From positions 2,428,134 to 2,492,133 of the forward strand of contig CM055618.1 of the NCBI GenBank assembly GCA_029379385.1: a DNA stretch of 64,000 nt, written 5' to 3'. The notes under the pieces were generated by a model that was not told the origin of the DNA, did no database searches, and saw only the letters and a program-made list of their open reading frames with translations. Numbering within the stretch: the first letter of the stretch is position 1; every line of letters starts with the position of its first letter. This document shows, in pieces, positions 35,740-49,936 of the stretch. This stretch comes from Quillaja saponaria. Taxonomy: Eukaryota > Streptophyta > Magnoliopsida > Fabales > Quillajaceae. The translations under genes were made by a program, and so were the position numbers.

Positions 35740-38700
35740 ATCAAGGAGTCAATGTTCACCACACATTCTAAAACTTGGACTTTTTGATTTTCTTTAAATT
35801 TATTTCCTTCATCTTTGTTTTATTTTGGGACTGATTTTTTTTTTTCTCCCTTGTTACATCGGCTTTGCTCTTTTTTCTTTCCCCTGTATCCTTCTCGATT
35901 CTTCTACATCATTTTCTCCAGCTTTATCTCTTGTTTTGGTTCTTAAATTTCTCTTACTGGCAGTGAGTTCCATTCCTCTCTTGCTACTTATCTCGTTTTC
36001 CTTGTTCCAGCAGTAAGGATCACCTTGCATCCAAGCCAAGTCTTTCCCATTTTGCAACCCTCATTTCTCCTCTTACCTTGTCCTTTTTTTGCTTTGGTTG
36101 TCCATTGGCTCCAGCTAGTCTATGGATGCTAAGATTATTTGAAAAGTAGGGGGCAACATTCACCTTTTGGCAGCCTCCCTGTTATGGCCGTGTACCCTTG
36201 TTTGGTTGTAACGGTTGGAAGGTATGTTTGGTTATAATTTCAGTTGGCTATGTTCTATTTGATCCTTTACAGCTGCTGCCTTCATCCTTATTTTGCAGCA
36301 TCTTCCAATGCCCTGCACACTTCCTTGTTAGCAGTGGCTTAGGTAGGTCAGTCGTGAGGTGTAGGCTGTATCTCTTCTTGTGACCACCCAACAAACAAAA
36401 GTGAAGGAAGGGCTAATCTTGGTTCACGATAAGAAGTAAATAAGAGTCCAAGTTGCCTTCAATTAGCAGCCTATCTTCTTCACGGCTGCTAATATGTTTG
36501 ATAGGGTATGGGCTAATTATGAGTTTTAAATGTTTTGTAATTTTATTGCTTTAAATTGGTAAAAATTGTGTTGGTTATTGTTATGGATTTAAGGATTAGG
36601 AACTAAGAACATAAAAAGTGGACTTGAAGGATTGATTAGGAAAGTAAGTATTGTAATATAGTTGTTTTCATGTTGGAAATGGAAAACTTAAGTTTATAAT
36701 GAACTTCAAATGATTGGTTTAACATAGAGTTTAATGTTAAGAGTTTTGGTAATATAGGAATTAATGAAATGGTGTTGATATTGTTAAGGGGTAAAATATA
36801 AGTTGGTAGTGATGGAAATAATTGATATGGATTTGAGTGGTTAGTGAAAAGGTGGAAAACGAGATCAGAATTTTTAAGTTAGAGAAATTTAGTATTTCGA
36901 GTATTTTTGGGACTAAATTAGGTTAGGAGTTCTAAATAAAAAGTGTAGCTTATGGTCTTAGGATGATATCTGGAAATTTTTGTAATTTGATTCAAAATAG
37001 ATTTATGGTTAGAGTCATTAAACTGCAGCAGAGTCCATGCAAGATTTTAGGTGAGCTTTAGTCAGTTCGGGGAACTTTTTTGGGGGTTGTGGTTTGAATT
37101 AGTTTAGGACTTCTGAATAAGAATTGTTCCTAACATACTAAGGGACAACTATGGAGCTTTTTAGGTTTTAATTTCATGTTTTGTGTATTTTGAAGGTGTT
37201 GGAAGTCATGGTTGTGATTTTCGGGTCTTAATTGAACCTGTTTTGATTTAACTAGTTTTAGGGGATCTTAAATGATGAATTAGGAGTAGAGTTATGAATA
37301 TGAAGTAGTCCTAAAATTTTGATGAACTATACTGGAAAGTTTCATAATTTAATTCTCAAGTATAAGAATTCTATAAGTATTAGAATTCAATAAGTATTAG
37401 AATCCGGTTCTGACAACCAGAAATTTATATGTGAATTATTTGTGTACATGTTAGAATTTGAGTGGGTTCCAAGATTGATTCTAGTAGAATTTTCTAATAA
37501 GAAAGATAACTAATTTCCTAGACATAATATTTGAACTTGGTTTTGTTGAAATTAGTTGAAAATCAAACATATCTCTAAGTTGGTTATGAAAACGTTTAAG
37601 AGGAGTTAACTTAAATATATATGCATAAAAATTAGTACTCAAAAAGATTTTGGTAATAAAAAAGGTTATAACCTATAAAATTTTCAAACTAAGTAATACT
37701 GAGAAAATTTAATTGCAACTTCGAAACTTATGGTTAAGCCAACGACGTGTGTGAACGCAAAAGGGAGTCAAGTGTAAAATCGATAAACAGTAAGTGGTTA
37801 ATTGCTACCCTTTGGTTGCTAGATTAGTGCGTTTGATTGTTTGATGTATTTATGTATTTATATATTATATAGTGGTAAATAAGAATTATATTGCTATAAT
37901 TGACTTAAGTGAATTTATGTTGATGTGTGATTTTGTTTGAGGTTGATAAGGGCCAATAAAAATGATTTTCTTTCCGAAATGATTTTTACTTCCAAAATAG
38001 AATCCAGGTGCACCTAGGATATTCTGATTTTGATAAGTGTTTTAAAATATTTGAATACTTTGCCTCGATAGGATGAATTATGTATGAGAAATATATTTGG
38101 TGTACGGGCATAAAAACTGCCCAGTAGGAGGATATATGGTGTCTAGGGCTGAGTTACTCTATTGGCCTTTTGTGTGCTTTGAGTGTTTTGATTTTATTTT
38201 ATTGTATAATGTATTAATTGAATTATGTTTGTTTAATCTAATGTTTTTCATATTTGAGTACATTTGACATATAGTTATACAAAATTTGTGTTATATTGAT
38301 AATATGTATCCTATGTATTAAATACATGTGTTAAACGATACTAGTATCCTTTGGGTATGTTTTTCCACTCACTGAATCCATAGGACTCATTACTCTTTTG
38401 TTATTTTTTTTTAGTAGCAAGATTTTGGTATATATCATTGATGAGCTCGTGATTTGTCGATAGCACGCGACAAGGTATTCCTCTGGAATCTTATACTTGA
38501 AGTTAAGGATGAAAGTTTGCAGTCACATTCGGACTTTGTTGTCTGGTTTTGTGTTATGTAATAATTTAGTTAGTGTTGTTGTGGTGAGAATTAGAGTGGA
38601 GCTCCATGTGTATGTTGATGTTGTGTAAACTGGTTGAATGTAACCAGAAATATATGTTTGTATTTTGGGCATGTTCCACATTATAGGGAACCTTTACTGA

Positions 38701-38886
38701 AATTTTTAGTAAATTGTTATGCCTATCTGTAAATAAATATTTTGTAGTTAATTGTGTTTTCTAAACTTTACTTTTATTTTTTGGGTTTGGTTAAGAGTTG
38801 TAATTGTTTATTTGTTCTGAACTCAATGTTACAGAGGTTTGGTTACCAATTTCTCTGGCCATCATGCCTCCGTGTAGGGTGTGACA
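35740..38886 (+). repeat. Long LTR-like repeat, copy A
   Basis: Non-coding and collinear with copies B and C. Anchors are GGTGCACCTAGGATATTC (38007), GCTGAGTTACTC (about 38150), CCTTTGGGTATG and CACTCACTGA (38349-38375), GAGTGGAGCTCC (38593) and CATGCCTCCGTGTAGGGTGT (38863). It ends GTGTGACA at 38886. An end of the form GGGTGTGACA is typical of long plant Ty3 LTRs. The left edge is not defined. Confidence 0.6.
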
Positions 38887-39749
38887 TCATCTTCTGTATT
38901 CCATGGCATTTGCTAAGTTATTTGACTTATTGTTTCTTAACCACCATCTTTCAAAACAAAAGTTTCATGTGGGTGCAATGACCATGGTATTTTAAAGTTG
39001 TGCTTTGTATTCTTATCACATTTATTAAACTACTTCAAAGAAATTATTGAAATAAAATTTTGTATTCAAAATCAGTTTTGTGTTCTCTAATCCTCCCTTG
39101 GCCACCTTTTGCTCATCCACATAAAAATCATCGATATGTTTACATGAGTCATGTATAGTATTAGAGAATGGAGATAGAATAAGAAGTGATTTTGATTTGA
39201 GGAGGAATAGAGAGATATTGAGAGAATATAGAGCTAAAAATAAGAAATACATATCAAAGATAGTAATATTGAGCTTAAAGATCAGTAACCAAAGTAAATA
39301 GTTATATAATTATTGTGTATGAGTTATGCATTTGATGAGAAAACATTTAAATTTCAAATCTCCATTTCCAACCTATAAATATCAATGATTCTTTAGTTTT
39401 TTCCAGCCAAGAAAAGTCTATTCCCGAACATGATGGATATAGCAAATGGACTGTAAACTGTAAAGGGTAACTTATGTTTGATGTTGGTAAGGATGAGGGA
39501 GAGAGAGAGAGAGAGAAATACAGAAGGGATGGATAAGGGAAGGGGCAATAGAGGTATGAAGAGAGAAGGAGAAAAGAATGTCTAATTTAGGGAGGGCAAA
39601 GAGATGGAGGTAAGGAACTGAGAGAAAATTGAAGAAGGACGAGTTTGGGAGAGAGAAAATTGCATTGAGAATTTTAAATTTTAGAATTTATAAATTAAAT
39701 TAATAAATATATTCATTTATTTATTTTTAATTTTGAATATAAGAATAGA
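38887..39749. other. Spacer with (GA)n
   Basis: No gene recognised. There is a GA microsatellite at about 39499-39517 and a purine-rich tract to 39660. An open frame at 39025-39252 shows no family resemblance. Confidence 0.4.
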
Positions 39750-40119
39750 TTTAGGTTTTTTGTCCATCTAAAAAAGTTGATATTGATAACATACACCTAT
39801 AGTGGTTATTCATAATCAATGTCTACTATCTCAAATTAAATACATAATGGGTTCCATTGTCTAATTTATAATAGAAAACACAAAGAAAATACATTAGACA
39901 TAATTGCAATTATAATTTTCTTGTAATTTCTTGATCTGAAAACTAATAGATTAAAAAAATGATATGTGCACAAGTATAGCTGGACCAAAGCTGTGAACAA
40001 AGTGTATGCAACATATAGATCAGTGTTATCAAAAACTATTTTCTGGATAAGAATATATAGTTGAGGTTGTACAATTTTTAATGTTATCAAAAACTATTTT
40101 CTCATTGAATAATCTTTTA

Positions 40120-40410
40120 TAGGTGAAGCTGTATTTTTGGTCCCTGAGTTAAAGTCAAATTTTACTTTGTTCCTTATCATTTATTTTGTTGCAATTAGGT
40201 CCCTAAAATTATAAATTGTACCAATTGGTTCCTTTTCGTCACATAATTCTTTCAAATTAACTTTAATAGAGGTTATGTAAACAAAAATAAGTAAATGAAA
40301 AATTATGTGGCTGATGAGATCTGATGTGTTTTGCTTACATGTCATAATAGGCCAATAAAAAATTATCATCTTGGTGTAAAAAATCTTGATTTATATATAT
40401 ATATATAATA
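40120..40410. mobile_element. MULE-related non-coding repeat ('GGTCCCTGA' type)
   Basis: TTTTTGGTCCCTGAGTTA, then GCAATTAGGTCCCTAAAATT and TTGGTTCC at regular spacing resemble a common dispersed plant element whose ends read 'tttttggtccctgag'. The right end and target duplication are not clear. Confidence 0.4.
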
Positions 40411-40489
40411 TGGCATAATTTTTTTAAAACGAAAATTATCTACTAAAAAACAACTAAAAATTAAAAAGAAAATTCGAAAATTAAAAATA

Positions 40490-40640
40490 AAATAAAATCC
40501 CAAACAGTTGTCATTCCAAAATCAGGTAAAACAAATAAATAAACTACTCACTTAAAAAAATTAACCAAAAAAAAAAAAAAAATAACACTTGAAAATTATA
40601 AATATTACTCAATTGATATATATATATACATATACAAAAG
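40490..40640 (+). repeat. Dispersed single unit of the 51-53 kb AT-rich repeat
   Basis: Carries TAAATAAACTACTCACTTAA, TAACACTTGAAAATTATAAA and TATTACTCAATTGATATA. All three have counterparts in the array 51141-53040. Confidence 0.6.
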
Positions 40641-42417
40641 TATATACAACAACATTTTAATCTCATTTGACTTTGACTTTGACTTTACTTAATTTTTTTT
40701 TTCCTCCTTATCCCTTTTATTTTCCCTTCTCTCTCTCTTTTTTTTTTTTCCTTTTCTGGCCCTTGTTCCTTCTTTCCCGTGGCTTCCCTTGTTCTGGATT
40801 GTTTTTTTTTTGCTACTTTAGCCAAGACTTCATTCTTCTCTTGCATTGAACCTTTCTTTGTCCAGCTTGGAGATTGGTTGGCTTAGGCTTCCTTCCAGCC
40901 ACCGTGGAAGTTGCAACAACCAATAAGCAAGGCAGCAGCAAGGGGTGGTAGTAACCTCAATTTGCCAAGTTTTTCCCATTTTTTCTTATGGGTTAGCTTC
41001 AATAACCTTTTCTTTTACCGAGTTTCCTATTTTCTTGGAGTTAGTTGTTATTTTTTTGGTTTTGTCTGAGGATTGGATGTAATATTTTGAATGAGTGTTG
41101 AATAAAAGAGTAGTATTAAGGGTGATTATAAGCTTGGTAGTGATGTTAATAGTGGATGTTATTAAACTTCCATGATCTAAGCTTTTGGTAGCTCAAATGG
41201 TTAATCCAACTTCAAAGTTAATGTTTGGATTATAGGTAAGGTTGAATATTATGGATTAATGTTAGTTCTCTTGGTGTGTATATATATACATGAATTGAAA
41301 CCAAGTTTGTCTTCAAAGTGTTTGTTAAAATACCTAAAATGAGTTAATTTTTAGTAAATGCATGGAAGTTGATATAAATGAGATTTTGGTAATTAGAGGT
41401 TTATAACATACGTAATTGACATAATAAGTAATACTTGGAATTGTGAGTTTAGATCCGGAATGCAATGTTGATTCAACAACACATTTGAATCTAAGAGGAA
41501 GTCTTGAACAAGCTCTATAAACTTTGTAAGTGAAAAATGCTATCCTATGGTTGCTAGTTGTGTTTTAAATGTTTGTTTAAATGTATAGATGTAGTTACTT
41601 GTCAAGTGTGATGATTTAATGCTTTGACTGGATTATGCAGGAATAATGCTATGTTTTTGAAACTTTACTATTTAGTGTATTGTGTCTTGATGTGAAATCT
41701 TGTTTGTGGTTGATAGAGCCAATGAATTCATTTTTTTTAATGTGAGATAGAATTCTGGTGTACCTATGATATATTTGATTTGGTTATTTGATATTTGAAT
41801 AAAAATAGTGGAGTAACTCAGCCTCGGGGAGGTTAGTGAAGAAAACAATATATATATTCTTAGTGTCCAGGAGCAAAAATGCCATGAGGAAGATATGTTT
41901 ATGGGGTGTGGGTGCTGAGTTACTTCGATTATTAGCCTTTTTGGATGCTTGGCTTGATTTGCTTGTAATATGATCTTTTGTGAATTATATTAGTTTTGGT
42001 TTTGCATTTTATATATGTACGTGAAAAATTGAATTGCATGGTAAGTTGTGCTAGTATGAAACTATTAAGCAAATGTTTTATAATTATATTTTGATAGATA
42101 CTAGTACCCTTTGGGTACGTTTTTCACTCACTGAGTCTTTGACTCACTCTTCATTTATTTATTTATTTTTTAGCACCAGGTTCTTATCAAGCTCCTCTGA
42201 TCGAAACTTGACTTGCCTATAGTTGCTGCGGCACGTTCATGTGAGATCACAATCTTGAAGTCAAGGATGAAGGATTTGCAGTCATATTAGAGCTTGAATT
42301 ATGAAATTTTGAATTGTGTAATAGTATGGTTTGTTGGTTTTTCTTTTTTGATAATGGAGTGGAGCTCCTTATTGCTATTGTGGTATTGTTGTTGTGTATA
42401 AGCAGGATGATATATAT
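40640..42417 (+). repeat. Long LTR-like repeat, copy B (shorter)
   Basis: Shares with copies A and C the T-rich opening, TGGTGTACCTATGATAT, GTAACTCAGCCTCGGGG, GCTGAGTTACTT, CCCTTTGGGTACG followed by TTTTTCACTCACTGAGTC, and GGAGTGGAGCTCC. It lacks about 1 kb of the middle part and stops at 42417 without the GTGTGACA end. Confidence 0.6.
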
Positions 42418-42630
42418 TGTTATAACCCGATATTGAAAATTTGAAATTAGAATAAATTGGAGTAATGTTAGGAGTATTTAATGCAGTTACGTTAAGTTTG
42501 AGGTAGCGTGAAATTTTAGTCCAAAGGATAATGAAATATTGAGGTGTCTATTGAGAAGCAGTGGTAAATAGCATGAGTATAAAAAAGAATTAAATCGATA
42601 AATACAATGAATTATAGTAGATAAATATTT

Positions 42631-42662
<32 letters not shown>

Positions 42663-42713
42663 AATGCACCTATGTATAACAAGAAAAAATGTAAAGCATA
42701 AATTTTAACCAAT
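42418..42713 (+). repeat. Partial second start of the LTR-like family
   Basis: Begins TGTTATAACCCGATATTGAA, matching the start of copy C (TGTTATAACCCGATACC at 42714), then diverges. A (TG)n(TA)n tract lies at 42630-42662. It may be a truncated copy. Confidence 0.45.
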
Positions 42714-43660
42714 TGTTATAACCCGATACCATAAAAATCAAAATTTAGATATAATATATAACTTTTAGTTGTGAAAAATAACTAAATACATAAGCAAAGT
42801 AAATTAATAAATAATGCAATTAAACATGTGTATATATGTGTGTGTGTATCTAAGGTTAAATATGTATCACAAATTCTAACTTTTTGACCTTGACTTAATC
42901 ATTTTTATTTCTTTTTTCCTTCTTGTATTTTTATGTTGCCTTTCCTCTTGCCACCGACTTTCTCACCTTTTTTTATTCATTATTATTTTTTTTACGACTC
43001 CTCTTCTCTTGCTCTCTAGAAAATTCTTCTATCCTTGCTTGGCGGAAGAATCCTTTCTCTTCCCTTGTTGTGTGTGATGTTGTAGCAAGTTGTCAAGTTT
43101 TTTTCTTACCTTTTCAGCCATGTTTTCTCCTTTGTCTTAACCTGTGGTTAGTTCTTTTTGTTGGTCAAGTTTAACACATTTATGAGTCACCTTCTACCTC
43201 TTCTTGTGTAGGTTGTTGGAAGGTATTTTGGTAAGCTTTGGAGCTGGAATTCAGCTGGGTTTGTAGTAAGTAGGGAGATGACAAAAGTCCCTGTACCATG
43301 AAGCTTCAAATTCCAGCAACCAACCACTTCCCTTGCACGTCGGGGTAATTTTTTTTTTTTAACAAGTTTTATGCTTCCAAATTGGATATACTTTCTTGTT
43401 TTCAATAGAGCTAAGTTATGCTCTTCTTGTTTTAGTGGGAGGATGGAAGTTTAAGGAAGGTTGGAATTAGAATATGAGGGTTATTGATTATTGAAAAAAG
43501 AGAAAAACATGGAAACTTAATTTATCAAGGAAGGAAGTATATAATTAAGCTTATGGATGGATTGCAAATAGCAACTATAACTTTTAATTCAATGTTCAGA
43601 ATATGTGTGGTGTGTAAGATAAAAACTTGTGTTGATTTTAGGGGGTATATATATATCTAT

Positions 43661-43699
<39 letters not shown>

Positions 43700-45982
43700 T
43701 ACATACACAAGCAATGAGATAAAATGCCTCTAAGATGTTTGATAAAATGTCTACAAGAAAACTAGTTATAACATAATGAGTAAACCTTGAAACTTTTAAT
43801 TCTTGGTGGTTAGTTGTTATTGGAATTTGAATAAAAAGTTCATAAACAAGAGCAAATAATAGTTGATGAATGTAGTGAGTTAAGAATTTGAAGAAAGTGG
43901 GTAGTGAGTATAAACAAAGGATAGTTAGTTGTGGGTAAACTATTGGAAATGAGAGTTAAGAGATTTTTGAAGGGATACAGGGCTAGATTTCATAGGTTAG
44001 AGAAATCTTGTATTTTGGCTATTTTTGGGACTGAATTAAATTAAGAGTTCTAAAGAGAAAATGTAGCTTACAGTGTTGAGATGTTGTTTGTAAAATTTCG
44101 TAACCTAGTTCCAAGTATACTTATTGTTAGAGCTATTAAACTGTGGCTAGGTTCATGTAGGATTTTTAGTGAACTTCAATCAATCTAGGAGACTTCGTCG
44201 GGAGTTGTGGTTGGAATTAGATTAGTACATCTGAATAAAATTTGTTCCTAACATATTAAAGGATAACATCTGGAGGGTAAAGGTCTTAATTTCATGTTAT
44301 GTGAATTTTGGAGGTATTATAATCCATGGCTGTGATTTTCGGGTCTTGACTGTACCTATTTTAAAGTAATTGATATTAGGGGGTATTAAAGGATGAATTA
44401 GGAGTAGAGTGCTGAAGACGAAATGTTCTTAACATATTTAACAACTAGACTGGAAAGTTTCTTAATTCAATTCCTAAGTATGAGAATTCTATAAGTATTA
44501 AAATCAGAGGTTGGCAACCAGGAATTTTATGAGAGCCCTATTTTTGTTCATGTAAGGAATTGAGTGTGTTCCAAACTAATTTTAGGAGAAATTTATAAAT
44601 AAAAAAGATAGCTAACTTCTTAAAGTTAATGTTTAAACTTGGTTTTGTTGAATTGGGTTAAATATGTAAGTTAAAATCAAACATATATCCAGGGGGTTGG
44701 GAAAATGCCTAAAAGGAGTAAACTTTAAATAAATACTTGAAACTTAGTAACTCTAGATTTTTATAATTAAAATGTTATAACTTATAAAATTGATAAACTA
44801 AATAATATGTGAAAAATGTAATTACAAGTTCGAAAGGTATTCAATGACACACGTAAGTGCAAGAGGAAGTGACAAACAAGATTTGTAAACTGGTGAGTGG
44901 TTAATTGTTATCCTTTGGTTGTTGGATTAGTGTGTTTGATTGTTTTGTATTTATGTATATATATGTTATAGAGTGGTAAGTAAGAAACACAATTCTATGA
45001 TTGATTATTTAAATTATGTTGATGTTTGAAATTGTTTCTGGTTGATAAGAGCCAATGAAGTGTTTTTCTTTTCGAAATGATTTTTAGTTCTGAAATAAAA
45101 TCCTGGTGCACCTAGGATGTTTTAAGATATTCTAATTTTGATAAGTGTTTTTAAAATAATTGAGTGCTTAACACTGGTGGGATGGATTATGTACAGGAGA
45201 TATATTTGGTGTATGGGCAAAAAAAATTGCTTGGTGGGAGGATATTTGGTGTGCGGGGCTTAGTTACTCAGTTGGCCCTTTGTTTGATTTGCATGTTTTG
45301 AATTGCTTTGATTGTTTTGATTGAATTATACATTGTACTATTTGAACTATGCTTGTTAAGCTTATGTTCCGTAATTATGTACGTGTAATCTTAGTGATTT
45401 TAAAATTTATGATGTGTTGATATTAATTGACTAAACATTATATACGTGTGTTGAGTGATGTTAGTACCCTTTGGATACAATTTTTCACTCACTGAGTCCA
45501 TGGGACTCATCCTTCATTTGTGGATCTTTTTTTTTTTAGTAATAAGATTTTAGTATATTGCTTCGACAAGTTCATGACCTGCTGACAAGGTAATTCTTCA
45601 GAATCTCATACTTGAAGTCAAGGGTGAAAGTTTGCAGTCACACTATAGGGTTTCTGATTTGTATTATGTTATAATCTAATTATTTTTTATTTGAGATACG
45701 GTTAGAGTGGAGCTCCCTTGCGTATACTGTGGTTATTGTGATTTGGGTGTCTTGTTTGTATTTTGGGGCATGTTTCATATTGCAGAGAACCTCTGCTGGA
45801 ATTTTTAGTGAATTGTTATTTGTTTCAGTTAACAAACCTTTATAGTTAACTTTTGTTTTATAAAATTTACTTATATTTTTTGTTTTAGTCAATAGTCATA
45901 TATGTTCAATTGTCGTAAAGTCAAGGTTATGAATGTTTAGTTATCTAATTGTCTGGCCAGTCATGCCTCCGTGAAGGGTATG

Positions 45983-45985
<3 letters not shown>
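42714..45985 (+). repeat. Long LTR-like repeat, copy C (near full length)
   Basis: About 3.27 kb, from TGTTATAACCCGATACC to CATGCCTCCGTGAAGGGTAT then GA (a changed GGGTGTGACA). The paired ends suggest TGTCACACCC...GGGTGTGACA, a usual form for long Ty3/Del-type LTRs. It aligns with copy A over most of its length (for example AGTATTTTTGGGACT-type and CACTCACTGAGTCCATGGGA blocks). No protein domain inside. (TA)n tracts lie at 43643-43690 and just after the end. Confidence 0.6.

Positions 45986-46020
<35 letters not shown>
45986..46020. repeat. (TA)n microsatellite
   Basis: About 17 TA units directly after copy C. Confidence 0.95.
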
Positions 46021-46021
<1 letters not shown>

Positions 46022-46103
46022 TGGGGCATGTTTCACTTTAAGGAAAATTCCTGTCAAAATGTTTATTTAAATTACTATTCCTTTTAGTAACATGTGTTTA
46101 TAT
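46021..46103 (+). repeat. LTR-like copy D, left part, cut by the plastid insertion
   Basis: CTGGGGCATGTTTCACTTTA and following bases align with 45762 onward in copy C (TTGGGGCATGTTTCATATTG). The match stops where plastid sequence begins. The last bases of the family seem to resume at about 51088-51125 (GAGGCCAGGTTATCC, CTTGCCAGTCATG). Confidence 0.5.
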
Positions 46104-46781
46104 AAGGGCTATACAGACTTGAACTGTAGACCTTCTCGGTAAAACAGATCAAACTTCTTATTATCAAAATGATTTGAATTATTTTAGGGACCCAACATGC
46201 ATTTTTTTGCATTGGGCTTTTTCATTAACTAATATAAATATTAGCTAATCTACCAAATTTTTTCTTGAAAATAAAGAAATGCCTCCATTTGCTTTGATTA
46301 ATTATTTGGATTTCAATCTAGAAGCACTACCAAAGTGTTTCAAAGAAAGGTTATCTTGATGTAGGTCTGCTTCTGGCCTAGATCAACTTAAGTTAAATGG
46401 AGTCTATATTGACCTGCTTAAACTTAAATAAAATTAAAGAATATGAAACTTCATACACCTTAAAGTTCATAAGATAGGACAAAAAGATAATTTGTTGAGG
46501 TCCCTATCCTCATTATGCCTAGTATTGAATAGACTGGGAATTCACCTTATCAATATCTCAAATCATTGATGGGTTTTATTTGATGTCTAAATGAAATGGG
46601 CACTCGAACCGTATCAAACTCTTTGTCATGCTATTGTTCTCTTGTTTTGTTCCTTAAAAGTCATGGAGTAAGACATCGATTTCTCAATAAGATCAACTCT
46701 TTTGATTACATGATGGACTCTTTTGAAAAAACATTAGTCTACACATAAACGAGTTGCTTTACCTAACTGAGCTATAGCCCT
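46104..46781 (-). pseudogene. trnV-UAC: Plastid trnV-UAC copy with group II intron
   Basis: The 5' exon is 46743-46781 (AGGGCTATAGCTCAGTTAGG on the - strand, then TAAAGCAACTCGTTTATGT). The 3' exon is 46104-46140 (ACCGAGAAGGTCTACAGTTC, then AAGTCTGTATAGCCC). The ~600-bp stretch between is the group II intron. Several acceptor- and T-stem bases are C-to-T or G-to-A changed. As a nuclear relic it has no function. Confidence 0.9.
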
Positions 46782-46950
46782 TGTGCTTGTGATACATATT
46801 TTATCATATTATATAGATAATTTCTTGTCAAGATAAACATTACATGATCCAACATCATATATCTTTGATTGGTATTGCTTATAAGTAATATTACATTTAT
46901 AATCCATCGATATCATAGGTACTCTTTGTTTCTCTTTGAGATGGTAAATG

Positions 46951-47023
46951 GCCTACTTAACTCAGTGGTTACAATATTGCTTTCATACTGCAAAAGTCAT
47001 TGGTTCAAATCCAATAGTAGGTA
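46951..47023 (+). pseudogene. trnM-CAU: Plastid trnM-CAU copy
   Basis: 73 nt with the anticodon CAT at 46984-46986, an intact T arm (TTGGTTCAAATCCAA) and the 3' end TAGTAGGTA. The anticodon and D-stem side carry clustered changes (TACTGCAAAAG where plastids usually have TACGGCGGGAG), and the first base is changed, so folding is impaired. Confidence 0.9.
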
Positions 47024-47300
47024 GAACTTACTAGATACTAGAGTCAATGCTATCTAATAAGTTTTTCTACTCACCTTCTTTATTAATTTTATATCTTTTC
47101 CATCTTACTCTTCTATTTCATTTTTGTTAACTTTTGAATTTCAAATTTTTTCGTTGCATTAGAATTCGATTATACTTGTGATTGTATTTGATTCTATTCA
47201 ATCGATAGAATTAATAAAAAAAGAAAGACGTATAAATAAAACTTCGGTTTATACGCCTTCTTTTAATATTATTTTCTTATTATTCGAGCACACCAACTTG

Positions 47301-49192
<1,892 letters not shown>

Positions 49193-49936
49193 AATAAAAT
49201 ATATCGAAATTTTTTGCGAAAATTGTTGTAATAAAAGATAAATATTCGATAACAAAATAAGTTGATCAGTTAATTCAATTAGAAATGGGAGTTAGCACTC
49301 GATTTTCTTGGTACCATCCAACCAATGCAATTCAATTGTTTACTTATTTAATTTTTTCAATTTCAATGAGTAAATTTTCAAGTTCAACCGACCCATTTTC
49401 AAAATTTCAAGTGGATGAAATATTTAGAAAGTTTTTTGTTTTTCTTTCATTATAGAAAATATCGTCTTTATTATCTATGGAATTGGAACCTGAACTTTAT
49501 TTTCGATTCATTTTTTCTATCTTGTTGGCCCTTATTTTAGCATATCGATTTACACACTTAGCCTTTTTTTTTACCCTTTCATTTCTTTTCAAGGGTAAAT
49601 TTTGCATATTTTAATATCTAGGATTTACATATACAACATATATCACTATCAAAAGTGAATTTCTTATTATTTCTTTTTTGGATATTTTGATTCAAAATAA
49701 AGGGTAAGAGATTAGAAACTTGAAAAACGAAGATTGGGTTGTGCCATACATATGAAAGAGTATACAATAATAATATATTTGGCGAATCAAATACCATGGT
49801 TTAATAATGAACCATTATGATTAGTTGACAATTTTGTGAAAGATTCCTATGAAAGGTTTCATTAACTCCTAAGTCATGTCGAGTAGACCTTGTTGTTGTG
49901 AGAATTTTTAATTCATTGAGTTGTAGGGAGGGATTT
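49193..49936. other. Plastid atpB-rbcL intergenic spacer
   Basis: AT-rich spacer of about 745 bp between the divergent atpB and rbcL starts, in the place and at about the length found in plastomes. It normally contains both promoters. I did not identify intact -35/-10 boxes. Confidence 0.85.

Larger units (their letters stand above)
35217..39810. mobile_element. Region bounded by inverted ends, possible TIR element
   Basis: The left end (about 35226-35290) reads GGTGTATATTATCAACATTC then ATCTTTTTAAGTG.ACAAAAAACT. The reverse complement of 39750-39800 reads GGTGTATGTTATCAATATCA and then ACTTTTTTAGATGGACAAAAAACC. Pyrimidine-rich sequence follows on the left and purine-rich on the right, also as inverted counterparts. 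The interior contains LTR-like copy A. It may be one large TIR transposon or two opposed MITEs. I could not establish a target duplication. Confidence 0.4.

Noticed and set aside
35825..36383. Short hydrophobic frames near 35.8-36.4 kb
   Set aside because: They arise from pyrimidine-rich DNA of LTR-like copy A; equivalent frames occur at 40667 and 42923 in the other copies.
40024..40101. TGTTATCAAAAACTATTTTC repeated twice as a target duplication
   Set aside because: Only about 36 bp separate the copies and there is no element between them; it is more likely a small local duplication.
46951..47023. Functional trnM gene
   Set aside because: Changes cluster in stems, and the gene lies in a decayed plastid insertion.
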